Assembly (NCBI GenBank): GCA_018105865.1
Contig: CM030865.1
Span: 3,231,216-3,295,215, forward strand
Source of the DNA: Metaphire vulgaris
Taxonomy: Eukaryota; Annelida; Clitellata; Crassiclitellata; Megascolecidae
Direction: 5' to 3'
Length of the DNA: 64,000 nt
Each line of letters opens with the position of its first letter. Positions within the stretch are counted from its first letter, which is position 1. A program made the position numbers and the translations under genes. Of this stretch, positions 12,729 to 21,221 are shown in pieces. The notes under the pieces were generated by a model. It was given only the letters and a program-made list of their open reading frames with translations. It was not told the origin of the DNA and did not search any database.

Positions 12729-14677
12729 GTCATCATCATCATCATCATCATTATTAAAATCATTGATTAAAAACTCTATGCCACACTTCCCTTATAGAAC
12801 CATCAAACATTGAATGAGACTGCGGCCATCAATTCTTAATGTATTAATTATATTATTAATGTATAACATCAGACAAAAGTTTCAATAAACATCATCGTAC
12901 TCTTGCTAATGGTTTGAGGCATATCACGGTCGCTTGAAGGTGCATCGCCTTCCGACAACCTCGAAAAACCCGACAGATTAGCGGTTGGCAGCTGTTGTAG
13001 GCACGGTGCGGTCAAGTCATTCGGTGGCGGTACTACGTTAACACCGGTACTGTACTGAGGTAGATGCACGGGAGAGTTTTCCGACGGCCGAACAACGTTT
13101 GCGTCCACTTCCTGCGCGTTAGCCAGAATGCAGTTCAAACTACTCCGGGGAACGGCGGTCTGAACGTTGTCTTGACGACCGGACGTGCCAGACGACGCCA
13201 AAGTAGCGGATTCGCACGCGATCTTCGGCAGGAGAGTGGGACTGTACGGAGACGATCTCCGCGCGAACCGTTCATCGCCGTGCGCGGTGACCGAACCCGG
13301 ATGGCTCTTCCTGCCCGCCGTTGCAGAATCCGAACGATCGGGGACGACATCTTCCGTTTTTTCGGACAAAGAAAGATTCTGGTCAGCTGGCCGAGAGGTA
13401 GCGGATTCCGGAACATTCTCTCCCGATCGAGTCCCGTCGGCTGATTGCGAGATCGTCTCCAGATTCAAGCGCGCCAACGAGGTGGATCTAAAGGTGTCTG
13501 CGTCAAGCCAGAATTTCACAAGATTTACCGATCCGATAGAGTCCATGTACTGAATGAAGCTGGGCAGTGCGTCCTTATCCCGAAGCACATGCTCGAGTGT
13601 TTTGGATAACTGCGATATCCTTTGCGGTTGTTGTTCCGACTCTGAAACAACCGCGAACATCCATCCAATCCAGTCACCATTATGTAATGTAATGTAATGT
13701 GACATTTGTATAGCACCTCTTCTATTTCTACTCAGAGGCACTCCTAGCATTGGAGTCGAAAGGGTAAAGTAATGAGACTATAGCTTTCGCATTGAGCAGA
13801 GAGAGTGAGGGAGTAAGAAGTGATTCCCGAATGGATGAGTTCAAGGCATTCCAGAGGAAGGGTCCAGTCACTTATGTAATTATGTGAAATATTGGATCAA
13901 CTAACATCATTCAAAGTAACTCAGGAGTCAATGGAAACAGGATTCAACAAAAAATCTTTTGAGATTTGAATTGAAAATAGATCAGTTATATATTCAACGT
14001 CGCAATTCAGTGCACTTCACTTTCTATTTCACTTTTCATTTCACGCTTTTCATTTCAGATACATTAGATATTTAGTGAGTCTGTAAAATTTAGTACTTTA
14101 TATCCGAGGTACATTATATCCAGGGTTGGAGTTGCCGGGGGGATTGGAAGGGGGTTGGGGGGCTGAACAAACTAACTTTGCAACCCTCCCAAAAATCGTA
14201 TGTCTGGTACATGCAGTTTCTGTCATGCATTGAATTTCAGTCCTCAACCCCCCCCCGCGCAAATTTCACAACTCCAACACTGGTTATATCCAATACCGTC
14301 CAATACGGTAGCACATCACATTGCGGTACATTATACAGTAACTAAGTCTGTTCTAACAAAATTCTACCGTATCCAAATCCATATAAATTCCTGTAATGTA
14401 TCTTTGCTCTGAGATTAAGGACCACAAAAAATTGTCAGCTTAATAGTTAAAATAATCACAATAATAAAATAATAATATAATATATAACAGTAACAACAAT
14501 AACAGTAATAACAATAACAATAATATCATTCAACAACAACAACAATTGACATGTTGATGACGACAACTACAATCATCCTTGTTGCCATCATCATCATCAT
14601 TGTCGCTGCCATCATCATCATAATCGTAACATCCTCATTGTCATCATCATCATCATTGTCGCTGCCATCATCATCAA

Positions 14678-14752
<75 letters not shown>

Positions 14753-14814
14753 AACAGCTCATCATTGTTGCCATCACGACTATACAGAGTGAGTTATTTT
14801 CTAGTTTTAATGGC

Positions 14815-14852
<38 letters not shown>

Positions 14853-16148
14853 GAGAAATCAATTAAAATGGTTTTGATTCAACCTGCTCACCATTTGACA
14901 GCTCACTGAGTTCTGCTTCACTGGAATCAATATAAACATAAGACATCCTTGCTGATACCTGGCTATCTAATGAAGCTTTTCTCAGATAATAAGCTACAAG
15001 AAACAAACAGAAGCCATCAGATAAAAAAAATCAGCTAATGCAATATTATAACAACAAAAACTGATCATACAGTACAGACTCAGTTAATAATAATTATGCA
15101 CTTCTATAGCACCGGTTCTAATACCCAAGGGTATCAATCGATGGTACTTCAAAATCCATCCGTCCGCAAAAGACCAGGTCATTCCAGAGATCAGCCAGAG
15201 GGAAAGAGGAAGACCGACTATGGAGGAAAAGCTAATTGAAAGAGATGTGTTTTAAGCCTGGATCTGAAAATTCCCAATGAATTGGAAGATCTGACATAAC
15301 GTATAATAGTAATAATAATAAGTTATAACGTATCATTGTTTACACTGCATCACAGTGTATGGTCCAATTTGATGCGCTACCGTATTGGATGGTATTGGAT
15401 ATAACGCGTCACAGATATACCGGTAATGTACTCAATGTAATGTAATACCGGTAATGTACTCAATTTGACAGACCCGCTAAACATGTTACAATGAGATTCT
15501 CCTGCATATTGCTTTGCTTGATGCCAGCATAATCCACCATACCTACCTATCCACAGTAAAAATACATAGCTTTCCTATAGCTGTATTTTGCCAAAATATT
15601 GAATAATTCTACCACAAAATTATTGGAATTAAAGTACCACCCCTGCATTTGTCTAAGTTTTGTATACAAGAGAATCCTTTACATTATTGTACTAAATTAA
15701 TTATCTACAGAACTAATCACTTATAAAAGATTCAAAATTATCAAGGTCATCTATTTAACAACTGGTATTAGTAAAGAGGTTGGAATATATCAGAGTGGTA
15801 ACAACGCTGAACTATGGAGCAGAGGGGTTGGGAGTTCAACTCCCACGGGAGCCCTAAGGTCGACTCTGCTATCTCACTTTTTTACTACACTAGTAAAATT
15901 ACTGATATAGGAGGAAAATTTTGCATTTCAAGACAAAGCTATGTCTAAATACACGTTGCTTTTTAACAGTGCAGCTGAAAAATCCGAAATATTTTTTGTA
16001 AGAACAAGAAAAACAAGAACAATGCGGTAATTGCGACTACCTTTATCATGGCTTGATAGTGCATCACCATTCGCCTGATATCGCGGCGATGCATCACGAC
16101 GCAAGGAGTTCTGTGAAGCAGATTTCCCTGACTGACCAACACCTTGCT
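3803..16148 (-). CDS. AKAP10: AKAP10 (D-AKAP2) homologue, 11 exons, 5' end incomplete
   Basis: The gene encodes a dual-specificity A-kinase anchoring protein, a scaffold that tethers PKA regulatory subunits; in vertebrates the family has two RGS-like domains that contact Rab GTPases and a C-terminal PKA-binding helix. Joining 16148-16041, 14993-14892, 13641-12901, 12332-12149, 11615-11498, 10028-9892, 9320-9176, 7690-7579, 6210-6012, 5145-5060 and 3963-3803 gives one open frame of about 696 codons with no phase conflict, close to the roughly 660 residues of the human protein. Order seen: N-terminal linker, RGS1 split by a long low-complexity insert, RGS2, Ser/Gly-rich linker, the KFGKVTELGQF block, and the AWQVAQQIVSDVM helix. 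The identification rests on remembered family similarity across every exon from 13641 downward. The two right-most exons rest on splice sites and phase only. The start codon and first exon are not located. Confidence 0.9.
4108..4270. mobile_element. Fold-back element of GGACAAAATGTC units, copy 1
   Basis: The left half repeats GGACAAAATGTC and GGACAAGATGTC; the right half repeats the complement GACATTTTGTCC. The centre is TAACCCTAACCC at 4195-4206. The arms can pair along most of their length. No 8-bp or TA duplication is obvious. A second copy lies at 52829-52968. Confidence 0.75.
4279..4430 (+). mobile_element. RTE-like LINE 3' end with GAT tail
   Basis: Plus-strand translation gives a reverse-transcriptase C-terminal fragment (LEDIKDWTGIENYEELKRIA, then EDREKWRHLV) followed by a stop and a (GAT)n tail. 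It shares this terminus with the copy at 10830-11354. It is 5' truncated and lies in the last AKAP10 intron. Confidence 0.8.
4820..4994 (+). mobile_element. hAT-like MITE, family F (CAGTGCTTAATCTAGACT)
   Basis: The TIRs are CAGTGCTTAATCTAG and CTAGATTAAACCCTG, with a perfect 8-bp TSD CCCCTATA (4812-4819, 4995-5002). Related copies are at 35378 and 39163. Confidence 0.87.
5060..5145 (-). CDS. AKAP10: AKAP10 exon j (KFGKVTELGQF block)
   Basis: This 86-nt exon has a TTTCGTTGCAG acceptor and a GTACAC donor. It encodes RMKFGKVTELGQFVSDLDPD and a lysine-rich end, equivalent to human KMTFGRVSDLGQFIRESEPEPD. The single G left over joins the CT opening exon k to give Ala. A hAT-like MITE (4820-4994) sits in the following intron. 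Confidence 0.94.
5219..5456 (+). mobile_element. CR1/L2-like LINE 3' terminus with AAT tail
   Basis: The frame encodes ELWNSLPDYVTNSDSLRLFL and then NNLKTYLF, the typical end of CR1/L2-clade reverse transcriptases. It is followed by an untranslated end (AAGCGCTCTTTGG, TGCTATATAAATTG) and an (AAT)n tail. It is severely 5' truncated and lies in AKAP10 intron i-j. Confidence 0.8.
6012..6210 (-). CDS. AKAP10: AKAP10 exon i (Ser/Gly linker)
   Basis: This 199-nt exon begins with a Ser/Gly-rich stretch and ends with FNPDSLWHRPNAG, comparable to the human block DPESLYQRTYAG after a serine-rich linker. The donor is a strong GTGAGT. The acceptor AAATAG has a weak pyrimidine tract, so the exact start is less certain than its end. 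The alternative AG two bases further on breaks phase with exon h. Confidence 0.87.
6345..6665 (+). mobile_element. tRNA-derived SINE next to AAT microsatellite
   Basis: After (AAT)n at 6345-6398, a tRNA-like promoter is visible: an A-box-like GTGGTGGAGTGGTGGTAG and a B-box GTGGGTTCAAATCT near 6510-6525. The SINE tail reads ACTTAACGTGCGTTAACAAC and ends in TTATTATTATT. The same tail occurs at 37655-37762 and 53188-53245. Confidence 0.65.
6715..6797. mobile_element. TTAA-flanked piggyBac-type MITE, copy 1
   Basis: This 83-bp copy is bounded by TTAA, with ends CCCCTTAA and AGGGG. It is the most diverged of seven copies. Target TTAA and terminal CCC/GGG fit piggyBac-type transposition. Confidence 0.7.
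6885..6975 (-). mobile_element. Retroelement 3' end with TAATG-type tail
   Basis: Read on the minus strand, the sequence ends GAGGCGCTATACAAATTCC followed by (ACATT)n, the tail style of L2/CR1 elements and their SINEs. A close copy lies at 13681-13760. Confidence 0.6.
7079..7352. mobile_element. piggyBac-type MITE, copy 2, split by a hAT MITE
   Basis: TTAA and CCCCTTAACTGGGTGCCC start the element and GTTAAGGGG-TTAA ends it. The middle is interrupted at 7153-7337 by a family A hAT MITE. The duplication CAGTTAAG (7145-7152, 7338-7345) shows that the hAT insertion came second. Confidence 0.87.
7153..7337 (+). mobile_element. hAT-like MITE, family A (CAGTGGCGGCTCC), copy 1
   Basis: The 185-bp element has ends CAGTGGCGGCTCCA and TAGAGCCGCCAGTG and an 8-bp TSD CAGTTAAG. 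Other family A copies are at 23854, 24958, 30083, 33347, 41069, 41315 and 60707. No transposase is present. Confidence 0.9.
7469..7550. mobile_element. TTAA-flanked piggyBac-type MITE, copy 3
   Basis: The 82-bp element carries the family core GGATATATCCGTCCATTTTA and GAGTTACAGTTAAATAC between TTAA-flanked ends. Confidence 0.85.
7579..7690 (-). CDS. AKAP10: AKAP10 exon h (post-RGS2 helix)
   Basis: This 112-nt exon encodes VHYPQFLKSEMYTKYVTDLL and a basic tail ending FRKKRI. The start aligns with the human segment that continues MEKVFLPGFLSSNLYYKYL, closing the RGS2 bundle. The acceptor is ATTATGTTAG and the donor GTAGGC. One base is left for exon i. Confidence 0.9.
7964..8447. repeat. Tandem duplication containing AAT microsatellites
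   Basis: Two adjacent copies (about 7964-8124 and 8128-8447) share AAGTAAACAACATTGCCTTC, a central AAT array, then GATTTTAAGTGGTCTAGTAG and CTTCCGTTTGTCTGCCA. They differ mainly in array length (about 45 versus 200 bp). It lies in AKAP10 intron g-h. Confidence 0.8.
8664..8986 (+). mobile_element. hAT-like MITE, family B (GTGGCGGTTCC), copy 1
   Basis: The element starts CGGTGGCGGTTCCAGG and ends CAGCCACTG. The flanks CATTTGAT and CATTTGAC suggest a decayed TSD. It contains two copies of the GACAAGCAAAAAAAG motif (8831 and 8906). It is an intronic insertion. Confidence 0.7.
9176..9320 (-). CDS. AKAP10: AKAP10 exon g (end of RGS2)
   Basis: This 145-nt exon encodes YISMQATQSVRFGDKVRLKV, then ETNICRESGLLPDCF and HMEK, matching human sequence that runs through SNICREGGPLPNCF to TMEKV. 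The acceptor is TTTCTGTTCAG and the donor GTGTTA. The NICRE-G-LP-CF block is an AKAP10 hallmark at the end of RGS2. Confidence 0.94.
9581..9657. repeat. (AAT)n microsatellite
   Basis: About 77 bp of AAT with two AAC interruptions, in AKAP10 intron f-g. A second array lies at 9770-9838. Confidence 0.95.
9892..10028 (-). CDS. AKAP10: AKAP10 exon f (RGS2 core)
   Basis: This 137-nt exon encodes FMEEQKAITLLQCFLDLDNF and then ADEAQNDAMIIYD, the strongest match in the window to the human RGS2 core (EAQNDAMILYDKY). The acceptor is TTTTCTAG. The donor chosen is GTTTGT, after GACAA, because the A opening exon g then completes a Lys codon and rebuilds the DKY motif. A stronger-looking GTAAGC further on would add unrelated residues and break the alignment. 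Confidence 0.93.
10230..10640. repeat. Minisatellite, about 42-43 bp unit
   Basis: About nine to ten imperfect units are seen. Each contains CCAGTGGAGGCTGAAAATTT, then CAACTTTAGCCATTCAACTC or GGATTTCAGCCATCCAACTC. Two unit types alternate. The array lies in AKAP10 intron e-f. Open frames here are by-products. Confidence 0.9.
10729..10808. mobile_element. TTAA-flanked piggyBac-type MITE, copy 4
   Basis: The 80-bp copy is close to the family consensus: TTAA, CCCCTTAACTGGGGATCC, core GGATATATCC, end GGTTAAGGGG, TTAA. Confidence 0.87.
10830..11354 (+). mobile_element. RTE-like LINE fragment with reverse-transcriptase C-terminus
   Basis: The open frame 10844-11170 encodes LRILRCYVYSVITFSCECWT and FEMWCFRRTLKISWQERITN, EEVLKKIGEKRQLL, the region downstream of the polymerase core in RTE-like elements. 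After one frame disruption the sequence continues to RGRPRREWLDDV-like residues, a stop and a (GAT)n tail. The catalytic FADD box and the endonuclease are absent. It is the better-preserved relative of the fragments at 4279 and 40250. Confidence 0.88.
11498..11615 (-). CDS. AKAP10: AKAP10 exon e (start of RGS2)
   Basis: This 118-nt exon encodes about 39 residues, CYSQFLQSVFYIKHQIDILS onward to ADILYNDTALSYFTE. It corresponds to the human segment around FSEFLRSHHF through LADILF and FYFSEYM. The acceptor is TTTGTTTCAG and the donor GTAGGTGG. The short alternative acceptor GCAG inside the exon would shift the phase and lose the aligned residues. Confidence 0.92.
12149..12332 (-). CDS. AKAP10: AKAP10 exon d (second half of RGS1)
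   Basis: This 184-nt exon lies between a CTCCTGCAG acceptor and a GTCAGT donor. It encodes IENDAAVIFAKYLSPD and RICNNEGTVDPLCFDHCQQY, matching the human block that begins IEQDAV and contains the VDPNCF signature. It restores the RGS1 helices interrupted by the exon c insert and leads into RGS2. Two bases (CA) are left over and are completed by the T that opens exon e. Confidence 0.93.
12385..12760 (+). repeat. CAT and ATT microsatellites with retroelement 3' terminus
   Basis: GGTTTTCAACACAG then CTACTAAACCACTGAAAGTC (12394-12430) is a retroelement 3' terminus found elsewhere. It runs into (CAT)n at 12439-12490. Further arrays are at 12557-12620 (CAT) and 12687-12760 (ATT into CAT). The unit AAGTCTTCTAGGAATGCTTC is repeated between them. 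Confidence 0.8.
12901..13641 (-). CDS. AKAP10: AKAP10 exon c (first half of RGS1 plus long insert)
   Basis: This is the largest exon, 741 nt, running from a GGTTGTTTCAG acceptor to a GTACGA donor. The first 55 codons carry the start of the RGS1 fold (LSKTLEHVLRDKDALPSFIQ, then VNLVKFWLDADTFRSTS), which aligns with the equivalent human AKAP10 block. The remaining roughly 190 codons are Ser/Pro/Thr/Arg-rich and low in hydrophobics, consistent with the disordered insertion that splits RGS1 in this family. The exon is clearly richer in GC and CpG than the flanking introns. The opposite strand also carries long open frames here; these are shadows. Confidence 0.92.
13681..13760 (-). mobile_element. 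Retroelement 3' end with TAATG-type tail
   Basis: It is a close copy of 6885-6975 in the same orientation, ending GGTGCTATACAAATGTCAC and an (ACATT)n tail on the minus strand. It abuts the acceptor side of AKAP10 exon c. Confidence 0.6.
14121..14282. mobile_element. hAT-like MITE, family H (CAGGGTTGGAGTT)
   Basis: The TIRs are CAGGGTTGGAGTT and AACTCCAACACTG, and the TSD pair is ATTATATC and GTTATATC. The interior is G-rich then C-rich. 162 bp, AKAP10 intron b-c. Confidence 0.82.
14586..14851. repeat. (ATC)n and (AAT)n microsatellites
   Basis: Imperfect then pure ATC repeat to about 14755, followed after a short spacer by AAT at 14815-14851. Translations of poly-Ser or poly-Asp here are artefacts. 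Confidence 0.95.
14892..14993 (-). CDS. AKAP10: AKAP10 exon b (acidic linker exon)
   Basis: This 102-nt exon has a TTGTAG acceptor and a good GTGAGC donor. It encodes about 34 residues ending in an acidic run around IDSSEAELSELSN, just before RGS1. Both ends are in the same phase (two bases in, one base out) as exons a and c, so a+b+c read without a break. A CAT/AAT microsatellite block lies immediately downstream in the intron. Confidence 0.65.
15088..15300 (-). mobile_element. CR1/L2-like LINE 3' terminus, minus strand
   Basis: On the minus strand this is a close copy of 19128-19430. It contains CATCTCTTTCAATTAGC and the end GGTGCTATAGAAGTG plus an AT-rich tail. It lies upstream of AKAP10 exon b. 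Confidence 0.75.
15785..15880 (+). mobile_element. tRNA-like SINE fragment
   Basis: An A-box-like ATCAGAGTGGTAACAACGC and a B-box-like GGGAGTTCAACTCCCACG are spaced as in a tRNA promoter. No intact acceptor stem is visible, so it is read as a SINE or tRNA pseudogene, not a functional tRNA. Confidence 0.5.
16041..16148 (-). CDS. AKAP10: AKAP10 exon a (upstream linker exon)
   Basis: This 108-nt exon starts after a pyrimidine-rich TTATTTTAG acceptor and ends before a GTAGTC donor. It encodes about 36 residues rich in Ser, Gln, Gly and Arg, including QNSLRRDASPRYQANGDA. It begins with two bases completing a codon and ends with one base, matching exon b exactly. I do not recognise homology in this stretch; the vertebrate N-terminal region is poorly conserved. 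It is included because both splice sites and the phase fit the next exon. Confidence 0.6.
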
Positions 16149-18205
16149 CTAAAATAACAAAGCAGAACATCAATCAATCAATCAATCAATCAAGTTCGTT
16201 TATTTCTCAACGACATCAAAAAGAACTTAACCAGCGTATAACCCACTCTGTCATCTTCCGCTTCTTCTTTCAAACTATATAACACTTAAATCAGGTCCTC
16301 ACTCGTCTCCCAATAGAAGAAAATGCGCACATCGAGCGAGTCAAGAATTCGTGCCAAAATTCGGGGGCGTGTCCCTGGGGACAGCTATCAACAGTATACT
16401 GTCTACAAACATTACCTGATTTCTTCTTTAAAAACTGCATCACGGCGAATATTAATAGGATTTCTAAGGGTCGAAATTTTTTTCGTCTCTTGTTCGGTTT
16501 GGACCACAATATTTGAGAAATTTAATTACATTTTTATGAGAAAACAGAAAGACATCCAAACATCAACATTGAATCATGGGTAAATCGCCATTTTAAAAAG
16601 ATCTCCAATTTAAATGTCGTAAGTAAGTAAACTTCAACACTCGAATGAGCGTAGGGCTCATGAAGGTATTAGAAGAGGTGTCAAAACCTTGGCCCACGGG
16701 CCAAACTTGGCCCGCGGGCTGATTTTATTTTGCCCGCAAAAATATAAACGTTTAATTTTTTTAAAGTTTATGTGTGAAATTGGCTTGATGTAAAATCTTC
16801 TTTGGCTTGAGAAATTGGTTTCGTGCAGAATATTTTTGGATTTTAAAAATTGCTTTGACGTAGAATCGTACATCCTGTGTTTTTCAGGCGTGACAAATAA
16901 ATGGAAGAGCGTAAATCTTTTTTTGGTTTTGAGTTTCGTTGGCGATGTTGACTGAACCATAATATCGACGCGCTACATCAACAGCGGAAGATTACTACAA
17001 TTGCACAGACAACAAAAATATTATGAAATCGATTCCCTGTTTGACATTAGTCTATGGAAGGACTAATGCTACAGTGGACTATATAGTAGATATGCAAAAA
17101 TTCAGAGGAGTTGTGAAACGAATGAAAACCATATTTTCTTGAGTCTCCATCTTTAATGGTAAGCCTATGGAAGTAGGCTACTATTGTTGCAGCAAGCTAT
17201 AGCTGTGCAAAAATTCACAAGAGTTGCCAATGAATTAAAACCACATTTTCTTGTGTCCCCATCTTTAATGCGTCAAATCACTCCGGGATTGTCAATAAAT
17301 TCCATCTCATTTTTATTCTAGAGCGTTCGAAATGCCACAAAATGGTGAGCCTATGGAAGGGCTAATTGTTACAACAATCTAGGCCTATATATAGATATGC
17401 AAAAATTCAGAAACCTTACTTGTTTTTGAGACATTATGCCTAGAAATCGTCAACAGTTTAGAGTTTGCAACGTAGTTGTGTGCTTGTAATTTAACTCAGT
17501 TTTTGTGTCTGGGGAGGAGCTCAGGAGAGGGTCAGATGCCCGAGTAGGCCCTATTCTGCTGTATTTTCTGGCGTCTTTTAATTGTTCCGAAGTTTCTTGG
17601 AAGCAATGATAATGGCGAGCCTCCTTGTATAAAGGCAGGAAGAGAAGAAGAGAGGGAGAGAGAGGTAGAGGTAGAGGTAGAGAGAGAGAGAGAGAGACGC
17701 GGTTGCGTCTGTGCGACAACAGCGGGTAAAGCATTTAAGGTGCGGTGGGTCGACTACTTCGAATCGAGTCTCCGAGTGGTGGCAGAACACACCACCAGTG
17801 GCAAATCATTATTTCCATTCTATTTCCGCTGTCGTCGTCGTCGTCAAATGAGAAGGAAACTATTATAAGGAAACTATTATTATCATCAGCAGCGCCGAAA
17901 CTGTCGCAATATTCGAAATAAAAACGGAAACGGCATTACTTCTCTCCCTCCCTCCCCCCTGCCTCATTGGACGCCCGCTAACCGTCGTTTCAGTGGCCCG
18001 TCGATCGATCAGTGGGGATAGATTTTGGCGGGGGAAGAAACCGAAGCGAACGATTCCTTCTACGACGTTATTTTTCTCTGCGGGAGCCGACGATGGGACG
18101 CCAACGGCTCCATAATACTTGCTGTTCGCCAACCTAACAAGACTCTAGCGAAGTAACAGGTCAGTTCTTCATTTCCCTCATGAATTTTCGCAAATCTATA
18201 TAAAT
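16149..18205. other. Upstream of AKAP10 exon a; possible promoter
   Basis: No further AKAP10 coding exon could be recognised. A GGCCCGCGGG repeat fragment lies near 16690-16740 and a GA run at 17659-17699. The stretch 17750-18160 is CpG-rich and non-repetitive, so it is the nearest candidate first exon or promoter for AKAP10. This is inference from base composition and position only. Confidence 0.35.
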
Positions 18206-18373
18206 CAGAGGCGTAGTGAGGGGCGGTACATCGGTATATATACCCCCTCCCAAAATCAAACTACCTTAAAATTTTCAATGTGTTTTTTAAGATTTTCAAA
18301 GTTCTTAAAAGATTTATACCATCCCAAATCACATTATACCCCCCCCCCAATAAAATTCCTGGGTACGCCCCTG
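18206..18373 (-). mobile_element. hAT-like MITE, family C (CAGGGGCGTAGC), copy 1
   Basis: Ends are CAGAGGCGTAGTG and GGTACGCCCCTG with flanks ATATAAAT and AGATAAAT (7 of 8 match). It carries the family's internal GGTATATATACCCCC and TACCTTAAAATTTTC blocks. Confidence 0.8.
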
Positions 18374-18779
18374 AGATAAATATATATACATAATAGGGAG
18401 CTAATTTATACAGGGCCGGATTAACCCGAGAGGAGCTGTGGGGGCTGCAGCGCCCCCCCCCCGCCCCCGACTCAACGCCGGGAATTGTGAATAGAGGATT
18501 GTGTTCAAAACTGGTTTCTTGGTTTTTAAAACACTGCAATCTGGCCAACCTCAACATTTTTTGTAATCTATGCTGAATCACCCGAAACGTCGCCATTCAA
18601 CATAACAAGGTTCGATTCGGTGGTTCATTGTTGAGCAGGGTTGTAACTTTTCCGGAAAAGTAGAATGCCCGGAATTATTTCGGAAATTTCCGTAAATTTT
18701 CTGAAAAATGCAACCGGAAGCGCCGCGTGCATGTCCATAAAACATTATATAGCGCTATAATCCTGACAGTTATTAACAA

Positions 18780-19017
<238 letters not shown>

Positions 19018-19127
19018 CTTGTTCGGAATTATTCCGCAAAAGTACCGCTATTTTTTCGGAAATTTCCGAAATAATTCCGGAGGAAATTTTCGAAAATTTT
19101 CGAGCTCACATCTCTATTGTTGAGTGT

Positions 19128-19430
19128 ACCTAGAACCAACACTGAAATTGGCAAGAGAGCTTTTTCTATTTCTGGGCCAAAAATCCGGAACTCTCCCTCT
19201 CCCCCTCTCTGTCCCTCTGGCTGTCAGATCTTCCAATTCATTGAGTATTTTCAGATCTAGACTTAAAACACATCTCTTTCAATTAGCTTTTCCTCCATAG
19301 TCAGTCTTACTCTTTCCCTCTGACTGATCTCTGGAATGACCCGGTCTTTTTTGCGGATGGATTTGAAGTACCATCGATTGATACCCTTAGGTATTAGAAC
19401 TGGTGCTATAGAAGTGTATAATTAATTAAT
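19128..19430 (+). mobile_element. CR1/L2-like LINE 3' terminus
   Basis: It begins with a degenerate frame RTNTEIGKRAFSISGPKIRN, a typical near-C-terminal reverse-transcriptase block. It continues through AAAACACATCTCTTTC and ends GGTGCTATAGAAGTGTATAA with a TTAA-rich tail. It matches 15088-15300 in opposite orientation. Confidence 0.8.
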
Positions 19431-19667
19431 TAATAACACCGGGTCCCCACGAAAAGATGAAAAATGTTAAGACTGGTCATTATTGTTGGGTATTACTCTA
19501 TTTGCTTAACCTGCTGTATCCTATCTTATATAACACATTAGAGTGGGGCAGACGGGGAGTACTGCAGTGTGTCTCACGCCGGAGCAGTGTGTGTTTCGGG
19601 CGAAGGGGCAGTATTTCACAGGTAGTGATTTACTACGACTCTTTTGGCGAGAAAAGGAACAAACATT

Positions 19668-19749
19668 TTAACCCCTTAACCGGGGAATAAATCTGTAACT
19701 CAATGTAAACTGGTCGGTTCTGAGCCGTCGCACCCGGTTAAGGGGTTAA
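19668..19749. mobile_element. TTAA-flanked piggyBac-type MITE, copy 5
   Basis: The 82-bp copy has TTAA, CCCCTTAACCGGGG and the mirror end CCGGTTAAGGGG-TTAA. The core has diverged to AACTGGTCGGTTCTGAGCC. Confidence 0.85.
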
Positions 19750-19781
19750 AGGAAAACGATTTCCGACCAAGTTGAAGCTCC

Positions 19782-19782
19782 T

Positions 19783-19838
<56 letters not shown>

Positions 19839-19854
19839 AATAATAATAATAATA

Positions 19855-19890
<36 letters not shown>
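19782..19890. repeat. (ATG)n then AAT/ATT inverted microsatellite
   Basis: About 55 bp of ATG repeat runs into AATAATAAT immediately followed by ATTATTATT, a perfect inverted junction able to extrude a hairpin. The retroelement terminus TTTTAAGTGGTTAAG (minus orientation) follows. Confidence 0.9.
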
Positions 19891-20108
19891 ACCGGTTTTA
19901 AGTGGTTAAGTAAGAATTTTCCTATGTTGAAAACCACGTCATTCATGCATCCCTCTATTCTAAATTCTGTTATTAATTACGCTCCATTTCTCATCCTTGA
20001 TACAACGAAAAGCAAGCATGTACACTGTGGTACTACAGTACTGCTCAAAAAATTGCGAACGCACGTGCATTTCAAAGCAAAACGTACTTTGTCTACTCTA
20101 TTTTTTCA

Positions 20109-20188
20109 TTAACCCCTTAACCGTGTATTTAACTGTAACTCAATGTAAAATGGACGGATATATCCGGGATCCCCAGTTAAGGGGTTAA
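20109..20188. mobile_element. TTAA-flanked piggyBac-type MITE, copy 6
   Basis: The 80-bp copy is in reverse orientation to copy 4. It has TTAA, CCCCTTAACCGTG, GTAACTCAATGTAAAATGGA, then CCAGTTAAGGGG and TTAA. Confidence 0.87.
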
Positions 20189-20696
20189 TGATACTATTCT
20201 ACGATTGATGTACAGAAGGCTATAGGTTTGCAAAAATTCAGCTATCTTAAGACCCCTCTTATCTCTCGATCGACTTTGTAGACATTTGACAATTTTTTGA
20301 GCAGTGCTGTATATAAATTAGTGACCTTTCGACATGGCGCGGAGTCAATCTGCATGCCAACTCTATTTCATACTGGAGATGTTCGTAAACGTGGATGAAA
20401 AGTGGAGTGCCCAACCTCTGAACCTTGCCTCTTCCCCCTTCCCTATGGTAGCTTTTTGTACAATGGAGGACTCGTTCGAGCATATAGAGGCCTAATAGAA
20501 GTTTACGCCTATGTTTATTCGCATTTCTGAGTGGACAATTTTATGTCTGGCGATCGAGACGTTATTGTCCAAGGTTCTAAATAAATTGAAATTTTATTCT
20601 GGCTTCGCCGTCTCCGTTCGCCGTCTCTGATGAATGTCTTTGTTCGTCCCTTTTTTTCCAGAATCGATTCCGCTCGAGAAGGTTTTTGGCGCCGAT

Positions 20697-21020
20697 CAGC
20701 GACGGTTCCACCATGTTGTTGACTGGGGATGCATCCCCTCCACACACCCCACCGGGGTTCCGGATGACCTTCTTTTGCTTGTTGACCTATTTTCCGGCGA
20801 GTTTTTAGAAAAAGTTTAGCGAAAAATACTGCGAATGACCTTCTTTTTTTGCTTGTCGGCCTTTCTTGGCAAGGTTTATTGGCATTTAATGGACACAAAA
20901 CACTAACAATGACCTTTTTTCTCTTTTCTCTTTTTTCTTCTCCACTTTGCACAGCCCACCAACTTCCTATAAATTTTTTCACCACCCACTCCCCACCAAG
21001 AATTCCTGGAACCGCCACTG
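20697..21020 (-). mobile_element. hAT-like MITE, family B, copy 2
   Basis: Ends are CAGCGACGGTTCCA and TGGAACCGCCACTG. It is in reverse orientation, with CTTTTTTTGCTTGTCGGCC and TTTTGCTTGTTGACC inside. No clear TSD is left. Confidence 0.75.
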
Positions 21021-21221
21021 GTCGCGACTTCGCTATTTAAGAACGACTATATAGTCGAAATTGCCCTTAATAATAAAAAAACCGCAGAGGAACCCAAATC
21101 TTGCAACTCTGATATACTCGGAAAAACAGATTTGAAGCATCATCAACGTCAGACGTGGACATAGATCCATTTTTAAAAAACCCAACCATTCACGATTCAG
21201 TCCCTACCCAACCAAACCCAC

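Noticed and set aside
13064..13553. Plus-strand frames of 122-126 codons
   Set aside because: They are antisense to AKAP10 exon c; the minus strand shows family homology.
16658..16960. 100-codon minus frame with Lys/Phe-rich protein
   Set aside because: Its C-terminal part is translated from a GGCCCGCGGG interspersed repeat; no family recognised.
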